Below are positions 12,001 to 21,249 of a stretch of 64,000 nucleotides of DNA, one piece after another. The notes beneath the pieces are model-generated. The model saw only the letters and a program-made list of their open reading frames with translations, searched no databases and was not told the DNA's origin. The position numbers and the translations under genes were made by a program. Location: the NCBI GenBank assembly GCA_026874595.1, contig CM049316.1, positions 43,603,695 to 43,667,694 of the forward strand, read 5' to 3'. The DNA is from Sipunculus nudus (taxonomy: Eukaryota > Annelida > Sipuncula > Golfingiida > Sipunculidae). Every line of letters begins with the position of its first letter. Position 1 is the first letter of the stretch.

Positions 12001-13480
12001 GAACAGAGAATAAGGTGTATATTATTCCTTGAATTACATGTATTTTGGGGAAATGTTGAATATTCAGAGAAATCCTGGAATATATGTCATATATATATAT
12101 ATATATATGTAATATCTGTCATTTATATATATATATTCAAAGAAAATCATCATCATCCTTGTATCAGCCCATCTCTCTAAAAGCATCACGGCTGACACCC
12201 TTTGGCTGTGCTGTGTCAAAATTAATCTGTTAAGGTAGCATCCCATGCCAAAAAATTGCATTTGAAATCAACCCACTAGTTATTTAATCCTATTCAGACC
12301 CTGTAATATATATCAGGTTTCTCTCTAGCTTCAAATCTGCTTCAGTATAAAAATATAATATCTAACATTTTAAGGGGAAAATGGTTCAGTAAAAATAAAA
12401 AAAAAATGTATTTGATGTATTACCACTAAGAGTTGTCTGCTCTTACTCAGTTCTTAAAATAGCATCCTTTTTGGAATTATTTTTTGATGATATTATAATA
12501 TGAATATGAATTAACCTTTAATAAATTTAAATACCAGGAGATAATGTTTTGTGCAAGGTTTAAAATGATTTATATATTTTTATGGTCAATTTTAAAAATT
12601 TAAGTTAAAGGGTGTCTACCAGGGATGCTACCTTTGACCATACTTTTCCAAATACCTTGCTCATCAATTTGGTTGCAAAGTGTAATCCTCTAAACAAGGA
12701 CCAACATACACTTAGCTTCAGTCCCTTCTATTTTATTATAGAGAGAAATTCATTGTATAATCAGTTCTGCTGACACTGTTATCAGGACATGTTAGTTGTA
12801 TTCCTGGTTTGTACATATTGGACTGGGCATTTGTTTTTATACCAAAACCTCCGTTTTATTAGTTTTTTTTAAGGGACCAGGGTTTTATTAAAGATGTACA
12901 GCTGACAGATATTTCCCATCGGATCACATATTAGCTTCATGTACTTAAATATGAAAATACTGCAGCAGTGAATGAAAGAATTGTGTGTATAAAGAGAGAT
13001 TTATGATACCTTTGCCTAATTTTAAATACCTGAATATGTGCCTGCATTGTGTTTCAACTCGTTAGTAGTGTTGTACTTTGACTAGTGCAGAAACCACCAC
13101 TGCAGTTTTTAATACTCAGGAAATACATTTCATAGTCCCACGAGTCAATTGGTTTAGGCGGTGTACCAGAACATGCAGGCATTTTTATGAACATACTTTG
13201 TATATGTGTTTATGATCATGTGTTAGTGGTTTCAATTCATGTACATGACCTAGCCTCTCAGATTCCTTGAGAACTTTGATGAACTGTAAACGTTCTATAT
13301 ATGATAACAGGCAAATAAACATACTTTTAGATCGTTGTTTGTAGTTTGATTCAAAGGGACTATTCTGATATCTGACGTATCTAAAATAAAGAAATTTCAT
13401 TGGAACTTTTATGAATATAAGCTAAAATTGCCAACCCCTTATTTGTTGCACAGATTCTAAGCTTTGTATATATATATTTA
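9020..13480. other. CDYL 3' flank, no recognised gene
   Basis: AT-rich DNA with only short, unconvincing ORFs. It may include the CDYL 3' UTR (ATTAAA words at about 9069-9087; first AATAAA near 12521). About 10555-10745 is a GACCACC-rich dispersed repeat. About 12090-12140 is an interrupted (TA)n. I see no RNA gene or clear mobile-element ends in the rest. Confidence 0.5.
10555..10745. repeat. Dispersed GACCACC-type repeat
   Basis: Text such as AACCCCACCTTGCAACCACC, ATGACCACCCCAACTACGACC and GGTGGTCATAATTGTGGTG closes with TCTACTGTATA. Related blocks occur at about 21850-21955, 37935-38118 (largely in the opposite orientation) and 51755-51895. They share alternating GACCACC/GGTGGTC words and end near ACTGTA, so they look like copies of one small non-autonomous element. 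Exact ends could not be fixed by eye. Confidence 0.5.
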
Positions 13481-13860
13481 TAACGCGCGGGGGGGGGAAT
13501 ATTTTATTATTCTAAATTCATCTGTCCTAGCCTGACAGTTTTCTTTTTCGTGTAAGCTACTAGCATCGTGGTTTGTGTCGGGTGGTTCATGAATCGCGGT
13601 GTAAATGTAATCGACGTTTAATCTGCCGTACTTGGACAATCTTTATTCATAACACCTTGGTACTATCAGGCCGCAAGTTTAGCATACAGCACCTGTGGCG
13701 TCTTTGTGAAGACACGTGGCACGCACGCAAGTGGCTAGCTAAAATCGACGTTTCGGGTGACAAGCTGTCGCTAGCAAGTGGCCTGATCGCAGCTGTCCGT
13801 GATTCTTCTGACAGGCATTCAAATGTTCCCCTTGGGTAGAATGATCTATTATTCAATCAT
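13480..13860. other. CpG-richer unidentified segment
   Basis: CpG dinucleotides are clearly more frequent here than in the AT-rich flanks, including GCGCGG, ATCGCGG, ATCGACG (twice), CCGCAAG and CGTTTCGGGTG. Overlapping ORFs of 88 aa (plus) and 69 aa (minus) show no motif I recognise. It could be an unmethylated promoter or a young insertion. From 13860 to about 14345 I see nothing identifiable. Confidence 0.3.
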
Positions 13861-14344
13861 ACATTATCACGCGGGGTGTAAGGAACACGGTGCATGCTTA
13901 TTCAAAACATCGGAAAAAGGGGTGTGATTTTATTGGCTTTGAGTATTGCGACGACTATTGCTGGTGTAATATAGGACTAAAACACACAAAGAAAGGCTTT
14001 ATATTGACTTACTGGGAAAATACCGAAACAATTATACACACTACTTATACACACACATAACCACTTACATAAAGTACTTGTGCGTAATAACGTATGGAAA
14101 TTGTAATCATACGTTTATCTAATCTGCATGAAGTTTCTACTTAAAATGGCTTGAAATGAAAATAAAGCCATTAATTATTGTTATCCTCACGTCAAATAGC
14201 CATGTTTTGTTCATTCTGTGGAGTTGTGCGCTGGCGTAACGTGCGCTGTCCATTTTCGGTTACTAAAAATTTCAACAGCCGCTGCAGCTGTCATCATTAA
14301 AGTTTGCAGACTTGTTGATCATTTAATAAATATGCAAAAATAAG

Positions 14345-15870
14345 CTTTTAGTGGCGCCACCTACTTTTTGCTATATTTTATGAGGGCGCGAATCGAAAAA
14401 AAGTCGTAAAGAACTAGAATACGGGTACTCAGCAAGCGACTACGTGTATCCGCCGAAATCTGAGTGGGATGGGTGACGTGAGGCATGGATTGAGTGGCAA
14501 GGGTAAATAGAGTGAGGTGTGTTGCAAATTAGCATGGATGTCTGCAGCCGGAATGTGTACGTAGGTTGCGCCACCTATCACAAAATCCAGAAAGCTGTCC
14601 AAGTTGTATACATATGCAAAATTTTAGGCAGATAAGTCAAACCACTACTTGTAAATGAGTGATTTTATCAGACAGCACACAAACAGAAGGATGCTGTGCA
14701 AAAACGGTGGTAGGTGGCACCACCAATCTTGTGTATAATTTAGAGCTTTGTGAGATCTAAACACATGAAAAATTTCAGGGGGATATGTCAAACCAGTCCT
14801 GAGATATAAGCCTGAATGTCTGCAGCGTAAAAATAAATGTAGGTGGCGCCACCTGCCACAAAGTCGAGAAAGCTATCCAAGATGTATAAACATGCAAAAT
14901 TTTAGGCAAATCAGTTAAACCACTACTGAGATATGAGTGAATTTTCCCACGGCAGACAAACAGACTGACGCTGTGCGAAAATGGTTGCAGGTGGCGCCTC
15001 CAGTTTGTGTATGATAAAGGGTTATGTGAGATCTATACACATGCAAAATTTCAGGAGGATACAGCAAACCAGTCCTGAGATATATATGCATGGATGTCTG
15101 CAGCGTAAACAAATGTAGGTGGCGCCACCTGCCACAAAATCCAGAAAGCTATCCAAGATGTATAAATCTGCAAAATTTTAGGCAGATATGTCAAACCACT
15201 GCTGAGATATGAGTAATTTTAATCCACGGCAGACAAACAATCGGACGCTGTGCAAAAATGGTTGCAGGTGGCGCTACCAGTTTTACGTATGGTAAAGAGC
15301 TATGTGAGATCAATACACGTGCAATATTTTGGCCCAATCGGTCTGACGGTTCCTGAGATATGAGCTTGGATGTCTGCAGCGTTAACGTGAATGTAGGTGG
15401 CGCCACCTGTCATAAAATCCAGAAAGCTATCCAGGGTGTATCCACGTGCAAAATTTTATGTGGATACGTCCTACCTATGCAGAGATCTGAGTGATTTTAT
15501 CCCAAGGCAGATGAACAGATGGACGCTGTGCAAAAATGGTTGCAGGTGGCGCCACCATTTTAGTGTATGTTATAAAGCTATCCAAGGGCTACATTTGTGC
15601 AAAATTTTTAGCCTGATCGGTCAAACGGTTCCCGAGATATGTGCATATATGTGTGGAGACAGACGCACAAATGGACGTTAGGAAAGGGAAGTTCAGAGGT
15701 CAACCAAAAATGAGGGCGCAGCAGTTAACATGTGACCCGATCATAATCCCGAATGTAAAAAAAAATCCGCCCAGCGGTTACAGAGGAGTTCTCCGGAAAC
15801 CTAAGCGGCGGCGGCGTCCGACTGAAAACATTGTATTCGCAAAACTCTGTTTTGGCGGATACAATTAATA
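14345..15870. repeat. Dimeric satellite array on GGTGGCGCCACC
   Basis: The palindrome GGTGGCGCCACC or close variants recurs near 14349, 14566, 14711, 14840, 14989, 15116, 15268, 15393 and 15544. Between 14566 and 15544 the spacing alternates about 145-152 and 125-129 bp, so the true unit is a dimer of about 277 bp. One half carries CCAGAAAGCTATCCAAG, the other GAGATATGAGCTTGGATGTC; both share GCAAAATTTTAGG. The array ends near a short ACGGAC-like stretch and a G/C-rich tail (GGCGGCGGCGTCC at about 15807). A second array of the same family lies at 48280-49700. Probably the core of a non-autonomous element. Confidence 0.85.
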
Positions 15871-16222
15871 TTTTGGTTTTCATGTTATGGTCATCAGTTC
15901 CTTAAAGAATTCAGTCAAATCATTTTCAAGACGGCCTTTTACGGAATTTCAGATTTTTTTTTTCGATCACAAAGTCTGACAATTTGTTGCATTCGCATAC
16001 AGGATGTTATACCTTTCATCAAAAATCCAAGGAACGACTGCAGCCTTCAGCACCAAATTTCATTGATATATATTGACCGTAAGAATACTATGCGATTTCA
16101 AGCTGTAAGTGGGAAATGCAACTGTCTTTTCCGACGGGTTCCCCAAATTAGTACCCATCTATAGGGATTTCCTGTAGGGTTATTTGTCAGCTTATGCTCC
16201 TGTGTGTGTGTGTTTTTGTGTG

Positions 16223-16285
<63 letters not shown>

Positions 16286-16347
16286 ATTAAGCACGCTGGA
16301 GCATCGTGTTATTACTCCAAGTTTCACGCCGTTGCCGGTATCGCTAA

Positions 16348-16576
16348 CTCGGTACAACAACCACAACAAATCATTTCGCAGTTAAAGTTACAAAAAAGAA
16401 ACGGAACTTTCGAAGCACATCTGGACCCTAAAGAGAAAACAAATAAAATATTCTACCACCTGGGAGGCTGGGAAATAATCCGACACTCTAACACAATGAA
16501 ACGAACCTCGGACCAATGTAATCTCTGTATGGAGGAGAAATACAGCATACTGCACCACAAAAGCGAAAGTCAATAA
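16348..16576 (+). pseudogene. Penelope-like reverse transcriptase C-terminal fragment
   Basis: The frame ends with TAA at 16574-16576. The only recognisable part is the end: GWEIIRHSN, a short Lys/Arg stretch, then C-x2-C-x2-EK (CNLCMEEK) and YSILHH. This resembles the terminal block of Penelope-like proteins. RT and GIY-YIG motifs are missing, so only a 3' remnant is present. The open frame extends upstream into the (TA)n tract and inverted repeat, but that part is not coding. Confidence 0.45.
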
Positions 16577-16684
16577 TCCAACTAAACAGGCGAAGTGAAT
16601 TAATTTCGAAATGCCGACATCTGAAATCCACCGAACCGTGTGAAAAGAAAGTAACAGTTATAGCTGGGTCCCCAACAAGCGTCA

Positions 16685-16744
16685 GTTATCTGATGATCGC
16701 CCGGGTGCCGATACCGGCAACGGCGTGAAACTCCGAGTAATAAC
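16685..16744 (+). ncRNA. Hammerhead ribozyme-like motif in the element's 3' repeat
   Basis: All core parts appear in order. Stem I is GTTAT (16685-16689) with ATAAC (16740-16744). The core box CTGATGA is 16690-16696. Stem II is CGCC/GGCG plus an outer TGCCG/CGGCA hairpin (16698-16725). GAAA is 16727-16730. Stem III is ACT/AGT with a 3-nt loop (16730-16738). The NUH site is GUA, ending at 16739. The 10.1-11.1 pair is T/T (16697, 16726), not the usual G-C, which may weaken activity. A second copy on the minus strand (in 16282-16343) keeps GAAA, stem III and ATAAC but lacks CTGATGA. Confidence 0.65.
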
Positions 16745-16866
16745 ACGTTGCTCCAGCGTGCTTAACGTTTAGTTAATCTGCTCTACCTTAGCTGTATCGA
16801 GCACTATACTGCAAGCACTGGAACCAACTTAGGTATATATATGTATGTATATATACATATATATAT

Positions 16867-16914
<48 letters not shown>

Positions 16915-16915
<1 letters not shown>

Positions 16916-17430
16916 TTCGTTGCTATGGGGACCTCGCTTGTTGGACGCTGGCTCGCGTGTGGGGTCTGAAGCGTAGAGACACAGCGTTTGTTCTAGATGT
17001 TTCAGGTCTGTTCATGTGCGTGTGTATAATTCTTTGGAATTTTCCATTTCTAGAATTTTCGGGTGAGAAGCTATAAATAGGAGCTGTGTTTAGAGCCGGC
17101 AGAAAGGAAAATACCAGCAAGCACTAATAGTGTTACTTTCTCGTCAGTTTTGGGACCTTTTCCGATAATTGCAGTGATGTCATATATCTAACGGACTTAA
17201 TACAGATTCAATACGGACCGTCTCCAGTTTGCCTTTGGATGAATACTATTTACGTGGATTATTGGTGTTAAAGCACTCTGGTTGAGCTGTGACAGTGGTG
17301 GTATCCAGAAATCAAAGCCTAGGATCCGGACACTCTGGAACTGTACATTTTTATTGTTATACTGTGTAATTGTATTGATTTAGTGTAATATTAGGATTGT
17401 TCTAAGAATAAATTATAATTATTTGTTAAC
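16915..17430 (+). mobile_element. Possible solo LTR or promoter/poly(A) unit
   Basis: The block starts near TGCTATGGGGACC, carries a TATA-box-like CTATAAATAGGAG at about 17070, and ends with AATAAA (about 17408) and TTTGTTAACAACA just before the next element. TG...CA-type ends with internal TATA box and poly(A) signal fit a solo LTR. I could not find a matching target duplication or a second LTR, so a different origin is possible. Confidence 0.3.
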
Positions 17431-20400
17431 AACAAGGGACCCATGGGTCACAGCGCTCAGCTGATCATGATTGGACTATGAATGTTTCTCCACTGTGATA
17501 CTATATCGAGTCGATAAAGCTTATGAATATCATGGACATGTTGGGCTATTATAAAGGAATGTAATGTAATATGTGAGTAAATGATAAATGAAATTACCTG
17601 ACTGATGGATTAATAGAGTCAAATATAGTGGTTTATTTTTTATTTATTTAGGAGGGGTTGAAAATTGTGATATATTTGAGCAAATATGAATGCAATGACA
17701 GCAGTAATAAGCAGTAGTAGAATGATGATAAGGCTATTTGTTGAAGGATCTAAAGTGTATGGTAGTCTGCAAGCTTTCAATTTGACAGATATGATGTTAT
17801 GATTAACTATGCTGATGAAGTGATTTATGAATTTGTGACTGTATGACACAATATCTCTTTAGTCTTGACAAGGTACATTATTGTGATGCCCACTATGTCT
17901 ACATATTACACAATACTGACATAATTTCTGGCATGTACATAGGTACCTATGGACGAATAGTTATACAAAATATTTAAGTATGAATATATCTGATTCATCT
18001 TGTTCTTGCTTACTGAGGCTGACTTTGGGATGGGGTTCGGAGAAGGGAAAAGTGAGGGCAGCACGAAGGTGGATGTAGAAATATTCTATTGTAATGTTTT
18101 TCATTTATATAAGAATATGAAAAGCTAAGAGGAAAGGGGCCCTCCTACTTGGTTATAGTAAAGTTCTAAATATATGATTGCAAAATAAGACTGTCATGAA
18201 GAAAAACAGTAAAAGTTTTGAGATACTGTGATGCATATGAAAATTTACAGATGGACTGGCAAGTTGACAGAATGGACTAATACCTTTATTTCACTTTCAA
18301 GGGAATAATGCATTTAAGTTTATATAAAATCCTATTTTTTTTAGCATATCCACTTTTTTCCATTAAGAAGTTTTTATCTTAATCTTTTTTTTATTTACAG
18401 GTTTTATAAATTTTTAATAAAAAACCTGAAAATATAAGTTAAAATATTAGAATTGTTGCAAAAGTTGCAATCATTATATATACAGAGTAAAAAACTGAAA
18501 CTATAAGTTAAAATATTAGAATTGTTGCAAAAGTTGCAATCATCATATATCCAGAGTGTAGGTCATATTGGGTCATATTATGCATACACACATATTTTAT
18601 TATTTTTAAATCATAAATGTTTAAACTAAATTTAAAAGAAAATAATGCCACAACATGGCATCAACAAGAATATTCCTTGAATCACTATTAAAAAGTTTTG
18701 CACATTGGAGTTTTCAGTACATGCTTAATTTTATTCACCAAAATAAAATAAAAGATTCAGTAAATTTGATAAAATAAGACATTACAAATAAAGTATACAC
18801 ACTGTTGGTTGAATGAGGGACAAACAATATCATTGTGCTAATTACTATCCCAGTTTTAATTTATTACTGGAATTAATAGTCAATTTCACACCTGGTGAAG
18901 TTTTTACTCCTCTGAAGTAAGGAATTACTTATCTCATGAACATCCACACTTTCATAGCAATACACCACTTTGTGGACACAATTAAATGTACACTTTAATC
19001 ACTGTAACCCTGGTGGTACAATACAAAATCTAAAATGTAGCATAGCCTAGAATAAGAATGAATCAAATACAGAAAATAATAACATTCATCTAGTTTATGC
19101 ACCATATGGGGGGGGGGGGAGTGCAGGGCAGAGGGGAAGCCTGCTGGTAGTGGCCAAGCTGACCCAAGGCAAGCTGCCTGGGGTGGGTTACATAATGCAA
19201 GTGAAGGCTGTACTACTAGGTGGGCTAGATGTAAACAACACTTGACATGGTGTATGAAAACATGAATAAAAGCTATTCTTTCCAATCAATTTCTTTGAAA
19301 TTTCATATTTGAAAAGATTAAATCCTTATGTATATATGCTGTGAAAATTAAATCAACAGTGCCAAAGTTGGACAAAAATTAAGGTATTGATTTTTTATTT
19401 ATGCTAATAACTTGAAAAATTTGCAAAATTCAGATCTAATTTTGGGTAAACAATTGAATCTTGATTAAATAAAGTTATATTCCTGAAAAAAAGTCTGTAG
19501 GTTCAGCAATTCTTATGTTAGGTGAGTAAATATATTTCCTGTTTTTTTTTAAAAATTGCATTATGTTTTGGCCCATAACCTCAAAATAATACCCAATACT
19601 GACCTAATTTTTGGTATGTTCATAGAAAACGTATGAAAGAATGTGAATACTAAATACAATCAAAAATAGATCAGTGGTTTTGATATTAGGCAGCCTTGAA
19701 GTGTAACAATGGCTTTTTTTTATGGAAAACAGAGTTTTTTTCCCCTTAATATCTCAAAGGAACGAAGTCCTAATGACCCAATTTTTGGTATGGTAGGAGA
19801 TTTTGGGGACATCTAAAATTATGCCAACAGCCTAGAGATGTGCACTAGGAGCATAGAGATGTGCACTGAATGACCTACAGTCATCAAAGGGGACTGCTTG
19901 ACAATGCAAGGGAATACAACAAGAGCCTCCAAAAATATTCAATAACTAGCCTAATTTTGCAGCTTTTATTTTCAAATTTCAGATTTTAACAGATTAAATC
20001 CTTATGTATACAGGCTGTGAAAATTAAATCCACAGTACCTACAGGAAAAAAACGTGCTGTGGCCAAAATTGGGCAAAATTTAAGGTACCAATTTTATATT
20101 TTTGCCAATATTTAAAAAAATTTAACAGATTTGGATCTAATTTTTGGTATACAAGTAAATTTTGATTAATTAAAGTTGTATTACTGGAAAGAAGTCCCTA
20201 CCTTTAACACTTTTGGTCTTAAGTGACCAAATATCTTCCTGATTTTTTACAAAGTCCATTATGTTTTGGCCCATACCTTTTCAAATTATATAATACTGAC
20301 TTAATATCTGGCATGTACATAGAAACTATATAGAGGAATATTTATGGTAAATATGAAGAAAACCAGATGAGAGATTTTGATATTAGGCAGTCCTGAAGTG

Positions 20401-20665
20401 TGAAAATAGATTTCTAATAAAAAATTGAGGTTTTTCCTTAATATCTCGAAGGAACGAAGTCCTATTGACCCAATTTTCGGCATGGTAGGAGATTTCGGGG
20501 ATATCTAACTGTATGCCGAATTTCAGATTCGTATAGGTCCAACGGTGTCGAAACGTGCCAGTCTTACGGACGGACATTCAGACGGACAGACGGACGGACG
20601 GACAGACAGACGGACGGACAATGGACCACGACTATAGCTCAGATGACTTATAGTCAGCTGAGCTA
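17429..20665 (+). mobile_element. Helentron-like non-autonomous element, copy 1
   Basis: The 5' end reads AACAAGGGACCCATGGGTCA, then GCGCTCAGCTGATC. The 3' end has a (GGAC/AGAC)n tract (about 20570-20620), then TAGCTCAGATGACT-TAT-AGTCAGCTGAGCTA, a 14-bp hairpin with one mismatch, then AA. This order (short terminal repeats, microsatellite, terminal hairpin) matches Helentron-associated elements. A near-identical copy in the same orientation is at 44877-48104, and a diverged 3' part is at 60460-61845. No Rep/helicase is encoded. A 69-aa minus ORF (17640-17849) is shared with copy 2. Confidence 0.75.
20623..20664 (+). other. Terminal hairpin of Helentron-like copy 1
   Basis: TAGCTCAGATGACT pairs with AGTCAGCTGAGCTA across a TAT loop, one mismatch, directly before the element's last AA. 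The same structure closes copy 2 (about 48071-48104) and the element ending at 61845. In rolling-circle elements such a hairpin marks the 3' terminus. Confidence 0.75.
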
Positions 20666-20834
20666 AAAAACCACTGACTTCTTTATTCATTCCCCCAGAC
20701 ATTTCACGCTGCCTAGTGTTACAGAATCTGATTTTTTTTTTAATCTTCGTAACGGGATTTGTGCTGGTCACAATTACGTGATTGGTTGTTATTAGGTTCC
20801 GTAACAATATAACATAAAACCACCAAAATCTTAC

Positions 20835-21055
20835 AACTCGCTGTCCTTGCCCCAATGAAAATGATTTTCCCATGCCTGTGCGTTACCAAACAGACAGTCT
20901 GCTGAGAAACATTTCAAGTAGAGACCATCAGAAAATGTAAAAATATTAATTCCTTTTTCTGTACAAATAACCCAACTGTTTCTGTTCTGAGAGACAAAAT
21001 AGCTTTCATTTAAAATTGCCACCATTTTAAAGCAGACAATCTGAAGAAGTGCCAT
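20835..21055 (-). CDS. Candidate first coding exon, function unknown
   Basis: From an ATG at 21055 the frame encodes about 73 residues of mixed, non-repetitive composition (MALLQIVCFKMV...SWVICTEKGINIFTF...AWENHFHWGKDSEL). It reaches a good donor (GAGTT|GTAAGA) at 20834-20833, one codon before an in-frame stop. The DNA just upstream on this strand (about 21060-21400) is CpG-richer than the surroundings, as expected for a promoter. I do not recognise the protein and found no partner exon, so this may be a lone ORF. Confidence 0.3.
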
Positions 21056-21249
21056 GACAACTGCGAAAGACTTCCCCTCCCAACTATTTTGGCAGATTTT
21101 GTTTCGCCATACTCGGTATACAATCGTGCTTTCAGTTTGCATGATGAATGCCTGCTGGCGCTATAGGCATACACTAATATTCGCAGTAATCGGATTACCG
21201 GTACATTCCTTCAGCTCGTCTATTTCCATTCATGAAACAGATAAGTAGG

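Larger units (their letters stand above)
16282..16770 (+). mobile_element. 5'-truncated Penelope-like element with inverted terminal copy
   Basis: Two 62-bp segments, 16282-16343 and 16709-16770, are inverted copies with 4 mismatches (AAACRTTAAGCACGCTGGAG outermost). Between them, a plus-strand reading frame ends at 16576 with a Cys motif CNLCMEEKYSILHH, like the C-termini of Penelope-type reverse transcriptases with a GIY-YIG domain. The 3' repeat contains a hammerhead-like fold (16685-16744). Partial inverted pLTR copies and hammerhead motifs are known features of Penelope-like elements. The left side abuts a (TA)n tract (about 16229-16281), and another (TA)n at about 16835-16911 lies beyond the right side. 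Confidence 0.6.

Noticed and set aside
16184-16347. N-terminal part of the plus ORF through the (TA)n tract
   Set aside because: Consists of GT/TA microsatellite translation and the inverted repeat; only the end of the frame (to 16576) resembles a protein.
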